From: Cytophagales bacterium
GTDB taxonomy: Bacteria > Bacteroidota > Bacteroidia > Cytophagales > Spirosomataceae
Length of the DNA stretch: 64,000 nucleotides
NCBI GenBank assembly: GCA_013298125.1
Contig: JAAFJP010000026.1
Span: 1 to 64,000 of the forward strand
Reading direction: 5' to 3'
Below, piece by piece: positions 42,862-51,568 of the stretch (the first letter of the stretch is position 1; each line of letters starts with the position of its first letter). Below the pieces are notes generated by a model, which was not told the origin of the DNA, did no database searches, and saw only the letters and a list, made by a program, of their open reading frames with translations. The position numbers and the translations under genes were made by a program.

Positions 42862-44148
42862 CTAATCCACAATAGCCTGATAAACCAAATTCTCAAACTT
42901 ATCATACAATTCTCGTTGGTGTGAACTTGGATAAATTTGAGTCATTAGCACCGCTACAATTTGCTCTTTTGGGTCTATCCAGAAAGTTGTGTTGTATAAT
43001 CCACCCCAAGCCAAACGACCAGGAGAACCCAATTTATGATATGAACTTTGAGCCGTTTCTACTGAAAACCCCAAACCAAATTTCGTTCCGTTGGCATTGA
43101 TACTGAGGTCGCCGATTTGATTATTACTCATAGATTCAATACTTTTTCTACTCAAAATTCTAACACCGTTTAGCGTACCATTATTCAAAATCATTTGCAT
43201 AAATTTCATGTAATCTGCCGCAGTTCCCGACAAACCACTTCCTCCCGAAAAGTACGTTTTAGCCCCACGAGTAGGGAAATAGGCGTTTTTAGCCTGTGGA
43301 AAAGGCATGGCATCCAGTAACGTTCCATTGATTTCTGTATATAAATGTGCTACTCTATTTTCTTCTGATTCGGGTCTGAAAAAGTGCGTATCTTTCATGT
43401 CCAAAGGCTTCAAAATTCGTTCTTCACAAAAATCTGAAAGCGATTTACCAGAGAGAACTTCTACTAAATATCCCGCCATATCTATACCCATACCATACGT
43501 CCACTTAGTGCCAGGGGCGTGCAGGAGAGGCTGTTTTGCTAAGAGTTTCATCTTCTCGGCAATGGTTACATTCTCCATATTTGCCCCATCTGGAATTTTC
43601 GCTTTGCCATACACTACCCCCGAAACTTTGGTATTCGTAAACCCATAACCAATCCCCGAAGTATGCGTAAGTAGCTGACGGATAGTAACTTCCGAAGGCG
43701 AAGGCTCAGAGGTATAGGTAGAATCTTTGGCATTTACTTCCTTCAAAACCACAGGATTTTTGAACTCAGGAATGTATTTAGACACGGGGTCTTCCAATAG
43801 ACATTTACCATCTTCCACCAACATCATAATCGCTGTTGTAACGATGGGCTTTGTCATAGAAGCCAACCTGAAAATATCGTCAGATTTCATTTCTTGCTTA
43901 TTGATGCCACTCGTACCGATGGTGGTAGAGTAAATAATTTTGCCTTTACGAGCCACCATTGCCACCGCCCCAGGAATCCACTTTTTATCCAAATGGTCTT
44001 TAAAATGAGCATCAATCCTTTTGAGTAATTCCGTTGAAACCCCAACACTTTCAGGACTGCCAATGGTTAAATCAGTACCAGTTTTTTGAGCAGTTAGGTT
44101 AAAATTTACGATGAATAAAAGCGTGATGATGGTTAGTTTTTGTTTCAT
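42862..44148 (-). CDS. Serine hydrolase of the class C beta-lactamase / esterase type
   Basis: A secreted 428-residue penicillin-binding-fold protein. The signal peptide ends near NLTAQ (residue 21). The SxxK motif is S97-M-T-K100 in FRLASMTKPI, with the Tyr-containing second motif near WTYGMGIDMAGYLVE. Near the C-terminus LGSPGRLAWGGLYNTTFWIDP takes the KTG-like place. Such proteins act as esterases, D-aminopeptidases or peptidases more often than as beta-lactamases, so antibiotic resistance should not be assumed. It lies downstream of DUF5686 on the same strand but is separated by a strong terminator. Confidence 0.88.
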   Translation of the reverse strand: MKQKLTIITLLFIVNFNLTAQKTGTDLTIGSPESVGVSTELLKRIDAHFKDHLDKKWIPGAVAMVARKGKIIYSTTIGTSGINKQEMKSDDIFRLASMTKPIVTTAIMMLVEDGKCLLEDPVSKYIPEFKNPVVLKEVNAKDSTYTSEPSPSEVTIRQLLTHTSGIGYGFTNTKVSGVVYGKAKIPDGANMENVTIAEKMKLLAKQPLLHAPGTKWTYGMGIDMAGYLVEVLSGKSLSDFCEERILKPLDMKDTHFFRPESEENRVAHLYTEINGTLLDAMPFPQAKNAYFPTRGAKTYFSGGSGLSGTAADYMKFMQMILNNGTLNGVRILSRKSIESMSNNQIGDLSINANGTKFGLGFSVETAQSSYHKLGSPGRLAWGGLYNTTFWIDPKEQIVAVLMTQIYPSSHQRELYDKFENLVYQAIVD

Positions 44149-44206
44149 GTCTTTGGAAGGGGATTTGTTTGGATTTAAAGGTAGGGAATTTTACTTGTAA
44201 AATACA

Positions 44207-44245
44207 AAGCCAAGTTTACCTATTTTTGATAGGCAAACTTGGCTT
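44207..44245 (-). terminator. Terminator downstream of the DUF5686 gene
   Basis: A 17-bp stem (44207-44223 with 44229-44245, one G-T; core AAGCCAAGTTT) is followed on the minus strand by a T-rich run. Confidence 0.8.
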
Positions 44246-44397
44246 AAAAATTACTCAGAACGTTGCAGGTGAAAAACACGCTGCAATGGTGGGTGAGGGA
44301 AGACCAACACTGGTAAAAAAAATACTCTGAAAAACCCTTTGAATTTGAGATTTCAGAGGGTTTACTTTGATAAAAGATACTTGTTGATGCAAGTTCA

Positions 44398-44486
44398 AAA
44401 TAGACCACGGATAACACGGATTAGACTGATTAACACTGATAAAAATCCGTAAAAATCAGTCAAATCCGTTTCATCTGTGGTCTAAA
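44398..44486. repeat. GACCACGGATAACACGGATT-type inverted repeat
   Basis: Arms TAGACCACGGATAACACGG... (from 44402) and ...CCGTTTCATCTGTGGTCTA pair imperfectly, with internal ATCAGT/ACTGAT words. This is another dispersed intergenic repeat type. A weaker hairpin (AAACCCTTTGAA with TTTCAGAGGGTTT) sits at 44332-44372. The remaining bases of 44149-44550 show nothing else. Confidence 0.75.
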
Positions 44487-44550
44487 TTCAAAGTTTGACT
44501 GAGAAAATGAAATCTGCATTAATAAGTACATAGTTCCGAAAGATTATATG

Positions 44551-46986
44551 CTAAAACCGTACATTCCAAACCAAGCGATAAGCCCAATTATCTTGACTGT
44601 TTGGTAACTCATTTGCTCCCCATCTTCTGAAAACGCCAATTCCAGCCCCTACGTAAAATAATTTCATAAACCTTTTTCTGAATAAATTATCCACCATCAA
44701 GCCTGATTCAAAGTAGCCTTTTTCTAAGGTTTTGAAGTCGACTCCTTCGTGGGCGTTTCTGTCGTTGGTGAAACTTCCAAACGCAACTCCTTGAAAAACA
44801 GATACATCTGGACGAAACCATTTGGTTTTGGGTTTTGATAATAAACTTCCAAAACTGTGGGTAATGAATAAGTTGGAGTATTGGTCGGAAGTAAATTCAT
44901 ATAGTCCCATCGTGTTGAAATGGTTGGCTACCCAAATTAAATTACCGCCATCCTCTGATTTTCCTCCTCGCCCGTTGTATAGGTATGGATAAGGCACTTC
45001 TCCCCACGTTTTTCCTGCCGTCAGGTTGATAAACGTTTGCCCAAAACCTGGTGTATTGAGGTTATATTCAACTCGTGCGTTGAGTTTTGAGTAATACGTT
45101 TTACCTTCTGGAAAATATAAAACACCTTGAATAAAATTGAGTGCAAAGGTAGGAGAGGGGATTGCCGTGATAATTGAACCTCGCCCAATTTGCGAAAATT
45201 GCTCGCCAAAAGCATATCGAATTCCTACACTTACCTCAGAGGTATGAAAATCATCCATCATCGGACTTGAGGGGTCGTGCATGGGATTGTGGTATTTGTA
45301 TTTGTAGGTAGGATTACGGTATTCGTCTGTAAATGAGACAGATACGGTTGCGTACTTCAATGCTCTAAAATTGAGTTCAGCCTTTATTTGCTGCAAACTA
45401 TCAGCTTTGGCAATCTGGAAAGTACGGATGAGTTCATACGGAATTTGGGGTGAATTCCAGATAAAATACTGAACGTTGCCAGGTTCAGAAATATCGCTTC
45501 GATAAGATAGACTCAGTCTCATTCGGGTCTTTTCGTCCAATGAAAATCTGATTCTGCCTTCATATTTAAATGCTTGGTCATTAAATCCGTAGCCCGCTTT
45601 GGTATCTAATCGGATGAATTTTGAGAAGTTTTCATTCGTCAAAACATTAAAAGTTGGGCGGATGCCTTCATAGACGTTGGCATCGAAGAGATTTTGAATT
45701 GATAAATCTAAATGTTTGCTCAAAGGAATCATGCCCGACACAAACCATTCGGAGGCATTGAGGGAGGCGTTTTGGATAAATTTTTGAGCAATCGTTTTTG
45801 ATTTATGATACAGAAAAGTATTTTTATCTCTAATCGAAAGCGAATCAGGTCGATGTATTTTCCAAAAGTTTTCATCTTGATAAACCGCATCAGATTTGAT
45901 TTCAAGCACATTTTCATCAAAATACGAAGCCAACATCGGTACGTCAATTTCAATGTTTTTGATAGAACTTCTAATATTGAACCGTAAACTTTGCCCGCCA
46001 ACTTTAAACTCCGACAAAAGCCATTGAGCTGATAAATCTGTGGGAAACCATTTCTGATTATTACCCACTCGCTCATACATTTGTTCTAACTTGAAATACA
46101 ATAAAGACTTCTCTGCTGGTTCGGCTTCCACGTATTGTAGGGCAAAATCGCCCGAGTGGATATGCAAAACACCCTTCAATCCTTCAAAATTTGAGCGTTT
46201 TTGTGGAGCAAATTCTATGACAAAAGTGCTATCGCCAGGCTCAATGACAAGCGTATCGACTAAATCAAAATCATAACGATTGGTTGCCCCTTTGGCGAGT
46301 GGATTTACGTAAATTAATTGCTCGCTCAATTGTCTTCCTTGAAATTGGATGAAGTCTCTGTAAAATCCAAATTGTTGTAAAAGTGGCGTTAGACTCGTGA
46401 ATAGCGTACTTTTTGTACCTGATGTACGAGAAGCGGTGATAATTTCTTTGCTCAGATTAGGGCGAATGAACTGCCGAGTTGCATAACTTTCATTGACAAA
46501 CAAATCACTCTTTTGAAGAATTTTACCTAATTTTTTATTAGGATTCAGTGAATCAATATCTGCAGTGACGATGCTTTTGTGATAGACTTCATACTTAAAA
46601 GAAGGATAATTTTCGGGGTCGTTGATTGGTTTATTCTTGATGGCGGCATCAATAATTCTATGGGCGGGATTAATAAAACGTACCGTTACCTCACTCAACT
46701 GATTTTCTTTTTCATCCAAAAAAACAACACTCGCTTTTGAGGCTTTTATGACCTTCGGAAAATATCCTATCGAACTGAAAATCAGCTCCGTATCTTTACT
46801 ATTTACATCAATCGAAAAACTGCCATCATCTTTTGAGATTATCCCTTTCGTAGTGTTCTTGATAGAAATCGACACAAAAGGCAAAGGCTCACGGGTACGT
46901 GCATTAAAGACCTGCCCTGAGATTACCTGTGCCTGTAAACTGATTGAAATATGTATGAGAATAAAGAGAAGTACTAATTTTTTCAT
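44551..46986 (-). CDS. DUF5686 outer-membrane protein with carboxypeptidase-like regulatory domain
   Basis: An 811-residue outer-membrane protein. After the signal peptide (ending SLQAQ) comes a carboxypeptidase-regulatory-like domain (VISGQVFNARTREPLPFVSISIKNT ... about 20-100). A DUF5686 region follows: HRIIDAAIKNKPINDPENYPSFKYEVYHK, a beta-rich middle, then a C-terminal barrel with repeated aromatic strands ending AYRLVWNVRF. Members resemble TonB-independent surface receptors or BamA-like barrels, and their role is not established. A 254-bp gap containing a long inverted repeat separates it from the sialidase-like gene upstream. Confidence 0.88.
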   Translation of the reverse strand: MKKLVLLFILIHISISLQAQVISGQVFNARTREPLPFVSISIKNTTKGIISKDDGSFSIDVNSKDTELIFSSIGYFPKVIKASKASVVFLDEKENQLSEVTVRFINPAHRIIDAAIKNKPINDPENYPSFKYEVYHKSIVTADIDSLNPNKKLGKILQKSDLFVNESYATRQFIRPNLSKEIITASRTSGTKSTLFTSLTPLLQQFGFYRDFIQFQGRQLSEQLIYVNPLAKGATNRYDFDLVDTLVIEPGDSTFVIEFAPQKRSNFEGLKGVLHIHSGDFALQYVEAEPAEKSLLYFKLEQMYERVGNNQKWFPTDLSAQWLLSEFKVGGQSLRFNIRSSIKNIEIDVPMLASYFDENVLEIKSDAVYQDENFWKIHRPDSLSIRDKNTFLYHKSKTIAQKFIQNASLNASEWFVSGMIPLSKHLDLSIQNLFDANVYEGIRPTFNVLTNENFSKFIRLDTKAGYGFNDQAFKYEGRIRFSLDEKTRMRLSLSYRSDISEPGNVQYFIWNSPQIPYELIRTFQIAKADSLQQIKAELNFRALKYATVSVSFTDEYRNPTYKYKYHNPMHDPSSPMMDDFHTSEVSVGIRYAFGEQFSQIGRGSIITAIPSPTFALNFIQGVLYFPEGKTYYSKLNARVEYNLNTPGFGQTFINLTAGKTWGEVPYPYLYNGRGGKSEDGGNLIWVANHFNTMGLYEFTSDQYSNLFITHSFGSLLSKPKTKWFRPDVSVFQGVAFGSFTNDRNAHEGVDFKTLEKGYFESGLMVDNLFRKRFMKLFYVGAGIGVFRRWGANELPNSQDNWAYRLVWNVRF

Positions 46987-47115
46987 GGAATTGCGACGTA
47001 AAATTGGCGAGTTTGCGTACGCAATTTATAGAATTGTAGAGATTAGAATGTCGGGTAACTGACAAAGCTACAAGATTCGCTTTTCGTATTCTTGGTCGGT
47101 GTTACCAACGTACTA

Positions 47116-47187
47116 TAGTGCGAAAGGCACTGTCTGAAAAAATAATTTTTAAATATAATTATTTTTCAGACAGTACCTTTCGCATTA
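47116..47187. repeat. Long inverted repeat upstream of the DUF5686 gene
   Basis: Arms TAGTGCGAAAGGCACTGTCTG... (from 47116) and ...CAGACAGTACCTTTCGCATTA (to 47187) pair over about 30 bp around an AT-rich centre. It is flanked by GGTCGGTGTTACCAACG on the left and CTGGTGGAGACACTC on the right. The latter shares GTGGAGACAC with the complement of the porZ leader hairpin. Confidence 0.88.
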
Positions 47188-47240
47188 TGGCTGGTGGAGA
47201 CACTCTCAAATTTCAAAATCCAGCCTTTTTTTATATTCTT

Positions 47241-48527
47241 CTACAACCCCACCACACTAACCTTCAATCCATTCCGCTTATTCGCTTGTTTTACTTCATA
47301 AGCCACAAGTAGTTGATTATCAATTACTAAGCCCGTTGAATTGATGCCGTTCGATGAACCATCTACCCAAACTGTTTCAGAAACTTTACTGTTATTTATT
47401 TTCTTGAAAGCTATCTGCGTAAGATTTCCTTCTGGTTTATTTTGTTCCCAAAGCATCACTTGATTTTGTGAACCATTGGCTAAAAAAGCATTTTTGGCAG
47501 AAGCATCGTCTAAAACCACTAATTTCTTCCCCTCACCACTTACTAATCTGATTCCCTTCTCTTTATCAGCACCCGAAAACCACGCAAACAATGAACCCTT
47601 GCCCGCAGTAGTTGAAACCGCTCCACTGTGTGGACAACCGCTTATTTTCCATTCGTCATTGTGCAAAATCTGAGATTTCGAGAATGTCGCCGCATTGTCC
47701 GTAGAGGTCATTTTTGCCATGTCTCGGATGTCGTCATTATTATCACGATAAACGATGGTCAAAGTACCTTTGGCATCAATCAACATATTTATGGGACAAC
47801 AATCGCACACCACAGGGTCGATGACTTTCTCGGGTTGAAATGCTCCATTTTTCGTAACAACCATTCTCAAATCACGCTCTTCGTGTTTGGTGCTGTTGGC
47901 TACGTCTTTCAAATAAGCTACTGCAATTTCATCATTTGGCAATACAACAGCATCAAAAAAGCCTCTCGTAATACCTCGTTTTGGGTCTGAATCTACTGAA
48001 ACAGGAATCGTCCAAGTTGTGCCATTGTCTTTTGAAACACAATAAACGATATTTGAAGAACGCTTACCACCACCACGTCCACCTTCGGGAGGGGTAGTTG
48101 AGGTCGAGGCAGTTGGAACAACATCTCTATTTGAGAAAATAGCTACCAAACTTCCGTCTTTTTTCGTAAGCACTTTTGCCCGCATCATACGGCTATTTCC
48201 TACGCCTGTTCCCGCAAAAATTACTTTTTTATCAGAAAACGTTTTGCCTTTATCTTTTGAAAAAGCCAAGCAAAAAGAGGTAATGCCTTGTGGGTCTTTC
48301 TCCGTCCACGAGAGCATGACCTCACCTTTGGGCGTTTGTGCGAGCAAAGGCATCGAATAGGCTTTGGTCGTATCGTCAGGGTTGAGATTCGAGAAAGAAT
48401 TTCCCTCTAAATCTGAATGGCAAACTGCGATTTCAGAGATTGGAGAGGTTCTTTCTGTTTTTTTAGCAAAGAAAAATGCTCCAAATCCGAACAAGAAAAT
48501 TTGAAATGAGATGAGTAATTTTATCAT
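47241..48527 (-). CDS. Sialidase-fold (BNR/Asp-box) secreted protein
   Basis: A six-bladed propeller-type protein of 428 residues with an N-terminal hydrophobic segment (LLISFQIFLFGFGAFFF). Three Asp-box-like motifs are visible: SKDKGKTFS, SKDNGTTW and STDNAATFS. A CDCC motif (VVCDCCPINM) and a Cys-Pro-His (SGCPHSGA) form an unusual Cys-rich centre. The classical sialidase Arg triad and Tyr nucleophile are not evident to me, so true sialidase activity is doubtful. The Cys pattern suggests a metal or disulfide site. A short low-complexity insert (TASTSTTPPEGGRGGGKRSS) lies in the first third. Confidence 0.75.
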   Translation of the reverse strand: MIKLLISFQIFLFGFGAFFFAKKTERTSPISEIAVCHSDLEGNSFSNLNPDDTTKAYSMPLLAQTPKGEVMLSWTEKDPQGITSFCLAFSKDKGKTFSDKKVIFAGTGVGNSRMMRAKVLTKKDGSLVAIFSNRDVVPTASTSTTPPEGGRGGGKRSSNIVYCVSKDNGTTWTIPVSVDSDPKRGITRGFFDAVVLPNDEIAVAYLKDVANSTKHEERDLRMVVTKNGAFQPEKVIDPVVCDCCPINMLIDAKGTLTIVYRDNNDDIRDMAKMTSTDNAATFSKSQILHNDEWKISGCPHSGAVSTTAGKGSLFAWFSGADKEKGIRLVSGEGKKLVVLDDASAKNAFLANGSQNQVMLWEQNKPEGNLTQIAFKKINNSKVSETVWVDGSSNGINSTGLVIDNQLLVAYEVKQANKRNGLKVSVVGL

Positions 48528-48581
48528 TGTTTTATTGATTTATGTTTTTGTCTTCTTTGATTTTGGGTAAAATTAATCAAT

Positions 48582-48642
48582 AAATTACAAACGGGGGTTA
48601 TTATTTAGAATTTTTCTAAATAATAACCCCCGTTTGTAATTT
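48582..48642. terminator. Perfect 29-bp inverted repeat downstream of the lactonase gene
   Basis: Arms 48582-48610 and 48614-48642 pair perfectly over 29 bp (containing ACAAACGGGGGTTATTATTT) with a 3-nt loop TTT. It lies 16 bp after the lactonase stop and 54 bp before the sialidase-like start, and probably terminates lactonase transcription. Its length and perfection are more typical of a mobile repeat than of a simple terminator. Confidence 0.75.
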
Positions 48643-48658
48643 AAGACAAAAGATTTGA

Positions 48659-49789
48659 TTAAAAACTAACCATCTTCAAACAAACAGGATTAGGCACAGC
48701 AATTTCCTTTCCCGTAGGTGTGAGTGTGCCTTTCTGTGCATCACGCTTAAAAATCGTAATATTATCTGAGTCCTGATTGGCTACTAAAACAAAATTTCCA
48801 GTGGGGTCAATCATAAAATTTCTTGGTTTTTTGCCTATGACAGATTGATGTGCTACGTAGGTCAATTTTCCCGTTTTTGAGTCAATCGAATAAATCACTA
48901 AACTATCATGCACACGGTTTGAAGCGTAGAGAAATTTACCATCGGGCGAGATATGAATATCTGCCGAATTAAAATCTCCTGTATGATTAGCTGGCTTGGT
49001 CGAAATGGTCTGTATTGCCGTCAGAGAACCTTTTTTGTAATCAAAAGCACTTACTTCACCCGTCATTTCGTGGATAACGTAAGCATTTTTTCCGTTAGGA
49101 TGAAAGGTGAAATGTCTTGGTCCAGAGCCATCTTGAACCTTCGTGAAGGCAGGATTTCCAGCTGTCAATTTGCCCGTTTTTGCATCCAAAGCATAGCTCA
49201 TAACTTTATCAATTCCCAAATCTGGTACAAAGATATCTACATTATTAGGAGCAATATTTATCGAATGCACATGAGGTCCTTCTTGACGATTTGGGTTTAC
49301 ACTTTTACCTTCGTGTTGAATCGTTTGTGTCGGTTTTCCTAAGCCTCCATTAGCTTCTACGGGCAAAATGGTCAAGTTTCCAGCTCCATAATTTCCCGCA
49401 ATTACCCACTTCCCAGTTTTATCAATATCAACATGACAAGGATAATTTCCATTGGATGATTGTGTACTGAGTTGCGTTAAAGTACCTGTTTTTTTATCAA
49501 AAGCAAAGGAATAAATCGCTCCATTTTTATCAACTTCACCTGCCGAATAAACATATTTTTCATTAGGAGAGACTACCAAAAAAGAAGGATTTTTTAAGCC
49601 TTTGGCAATGCTTTCTTCCATAAATTCACCCGTCTGAACATTGAATTTATACACGTAAATACCTTCACTTTTTCCAGAAGTGTATGTACCAACCAAAAGG
49701 TGAAAATCACTACTCATTTTCTGTTTTGGGGCTTTTTGGGCAAAAATGGATGTGCAAATGAATGTAAGAAATAAGAATATTTTTTTCAT
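48659..49789 (-). CDS. Lactonase-family beta-propeller (6-phosphogluconolactonase-type)
   Basis: A secreted seven-bladed propeller of the 3-carboxymuconate cyclase / 6-phosphogluconolactonase (Pgl) type, 376 residues. A signal peptide (IFLFLTFICTSIFAQ) is followed by repeating blades such as LLVGTYTSGKSEGIYVYKF, NPSFLVVSPNEKYVYSAGE, GPRHFTFHPNGKNAYVIHE and DIHISPDGKFLYASNR. The GPHVHSINIAPN segment carries the conserved His region. Because it is exported, the substrate is likely a periplasmic lactone such as the product of the GMC dehydrogenase. That is inference. The flavoprotein gene lies 57 bp upstream on the same strand, so the two may be an operon. Confidence 0.88.
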   Translation of the reverse strand: MKKIFLFLTFICTSIFAQKAPKQKMSSDFHLLVGTYTSGKSEGIYVYKFNVQTGEFMEESIAKGLKNPSFLVVSPNEKYVYSAGEVDKNGAIYSFAFDKKTGTLTQLSTQSSNGNYPCHVDIDKTGKWVIAGNYGAGNLTILPVEANGGLGKPTQTIQHEGKSVNPNRQEGPHVHSINIAPNNVDIFVPDLGIDKVMSYALDAKTGKLTAGNPAFTKVQDGSGPRHFTFHPNGKNAYVIHEMTGEVSAFDYKKGSLTAIQTISTKPANHTGDFNSADIHISPDGKFLYASNRVHDSLVIYSIDSKTGKLTYVAHQSVIGKKPRNFMIDPTGNFVLVANQDSDNITIFKRDAQKGTLTPTGKEIAVPNPVCLKMVSF

Positions 49790-49846
49790 GGAATTTGTTT
49801 TGAAATGTTATAACGTTACAAGTTAAGGATTATTTGCAAAAATATC

Positions 49847-51355
49847 TCAGCCATTCACCCGCTTAATCAACTCCTCCGCTGCCATCCGACCCGTCTCCGC
49901 CCCACCATTCATATATCCCTGCGAGTCTTTTGAGCAATGTTCTCCTGCAAATAAAATACTGTTGATAGGCTCAGATTCTACTCCGCCAAAAGCCGTTTTT
50001 TGCCCAACCGTCATGCAGGCGTAACTGCCCTTTGCGTGAGGAGAATTACCCCAATTAAAAGTGCCTTTTTTACCGTTAAATTGTTCTTTTATGCCTGGAT
50101 AAATTATGTTTAATTTGTTTAAATAATCTCCTATTTGGTTGTCATTCAAGCCTTTACCTATTTTTCCGCCAAAGAAAACGGAATAGCCTCCCGCCCCCTC
50201 ATTGTTCGTTTGCATCTGTGAACTATCCCAACCGTTGTGCATCAAATTACTGAGTACATAGCCCGAAAAACCTTGCTCTCTCCAAATTCTTTTGTTCATG
50301 CCCAAGAACATTTTTGAGTTTGTTCCGTAGGATAACTCTTTGATACATTTTTCTTTTTTAGGTGACATATCTACATTCATTTTTACTTCTCTCAAAACAG
50401 AAAACGGAATCGTTATTATCACAAAATCTGCCATGATTTCTTTGCCATTTTGGAAGGCTAATTTGTACTCCATCCCCTTTTCAGTAAGAGATTCTAATTG
50501 ATATTCACGCTCAATTTGTCCTTCCAAAGTCTTCGCCAAAGCATCCACTACTTTTTGATTTCCACCAATGACTTTATATCGTTCATCGCTTTCTCCATAA
50601 ATATCAAAACCATTGGCGGTGTTGGTGTCTAATAATTCCAAAAATGCGATACAGTTCTGAATATCAGACTCCAAGCCCATTTCTGCCGTGTAAGAAATCC
50701 TCAATAAATCGTACAACCACCCTGTGATACCAATTTTTTGGAGGTATTCATCCAAAGATAATTTGTCCAAAGCCATCAAAGCGGGATTTTTATAGTTGTC
50801 GGTGGCAACCAAAGCCGCATCTTTTTTGATGATTGACAAATACGGTTTGATGGCTTCAATCAAAGATTTTTCAGAAATTCTGTGATTGTCAAAATAAAAA
50901 TCATGCTTGACCAGATTGCGTTTTACTTCTTCTGGGGCTTGCATATCCAATAATTTCAAGTCAAATTCTTTGCATAAATCTAACATATCCTTATGCGATG
51001 AATCAATGAATTCACCTCCTAATTCTGTCGTGATATTTTCTGCCAATAACCCTGTGGCACTCATCATGCGTCCGCCTGTGCGTTTGGCAGCTTCATAAAT
51101 AGTAGGTTTGAAACCCGCCTTGTTGAGATAATGGGCGGCGGTCAATCCCGCAATTCCTCCACCGATGATGGCAATTTTTATGTCTTTTTTCGTGACACAA
51201 CTTACAAAATCAGTTGCCACAAAAGTAGCTAAGGAAGCCACAGACGCATTTTTGATAAATGTTCTTCGTGAATTATCAAAATCAAAATTAGGATTCTGAG
51301 CCTGTAAAAAAGCACGGCGGAATAGTCTGAGAATGGGAGATTTTGGATTTTTCAT
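49847..51355 (-). CDS. Tat-exported flavin amine-oxidase-like oxidoreductase
   Basis: A 502-residue flavoprotein of the monoamine oxidase / protoporphyrinogen oxidase superfamily. A Tat-like motif NSRRTFIKNASVASLATFVATDFVSC lies at residues 28-53 after an N-terminal extension, with a Cys that could be acylated. The Rossmann motif KIAIIGGGIAGLTAAHYLNKAGFKPTIYEAAKRTGGRMMS follows. The C-terminal FAGEHCSKDSQGYMNGGAETGRMAA binds the flavin end. The substrate is likely an amine or amino acid. The gene diverges from the PfkB kinase gene, and the shared gap carries the palindromic operator. Since the conserved -7-like box points to PfkB, this gene may not be under the same control. Confidence 0.88.
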   Translation of the reverse strand: MKNPKSPILRLFRRAFLQAQNPNFDFDNSRRTFIKNASVASLATFVATDFVSCVTKKDIKIAIIGGGIAGLTAAHYLNKAGFKPTIYEAAKRTGGRMMSATGLLAENITTELGGEFIDSSHKDMLDLCKEFDLKLLDMQAPEEVKRNLVKHDFYFDNHRISEKSLIEAIKPYLSIIKKDAALVATDNYKNPALMALDKLSLDEYLQKIGITGWLYDLLRISYTAEMGLESDIQNCIAFLELLDTNTANGFDIYGESDERYKVIGGNQKVVDALAKTLEGQIEREYQLESLTEKGMEYKLAFQNGKEIMADFVIITIPFSVLREVKMNVDMSPKKEKCIKELSYGTNSKMFLGMNKRIWREQGFSGYVLSNLMHNGWDSSQMQTNNEGAGGYSVFFGGKIGKGLNDNQIGDYLNKLNIIYPGIKEQFNGKKGTFNWGNSPHAKGSYACMTVGQKTAFGGVESEPINSILFAGEHCSKDSQGYMNGGAETGRMAAEELIKRVNG

Positions 51356-51415
51356 GAGTTAGTTTTTTATGAGTAATTGAGTTATAAAATTATGCTTAAA
51401 AATATTTTTCTCTCA

Positions 51416-51431
51416 ACTTGTATATACAAGT
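51416..51431. promoter_or_regulatory. Palindromic operator upstream of the PfkB kinase
   Basis: ACTTGTATATACAAGT is a perfect 16-bp palindrome identical to the core at 33538-33553. It is followed after 9 nt by TAATTTTACAT in the plus direction, matching the mmsA arrangement. An extra half-site CAAGTTG follows at 51432-51438. Confidence 0.8.
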
Positions 51432-51440
51432 CAAGTTGCC

Positions 51441-51448
51441 TAATTTTA
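51441..51448 (+). promoter_or_regulatory. Conserved -7-like box of the PfkB gene
   Basis: TAATTTTACATTAGCAAATT starts here, closely matching the minus-strand sequence at the mmsA promoter with the same 9-nt spacing from the operator. A TTG at 51418-51420, inside the operator, is 20 bp upstream, so a bound repressor would cover the -33 region. Confidence 0.6.
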
Positions 51449-51568
51449 CATTAGCAAATTATGATAAGACGTATCAAGAATTAAGTGGAAAATCATTAAT
51501 TTTATCCGTAAAGGTAAAAGTCTCAAATAGGATAAACAATCCGTTGAATCAATAACAAGAAAACAATT

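Noticed and set aside
42862-44148. Antibiotic-resistance beta-lactamase
   Set aside because: The SxxK fold is present, but the wider pattern is that of esterase/peptidase relatives and nothing in the context suggests resistance.
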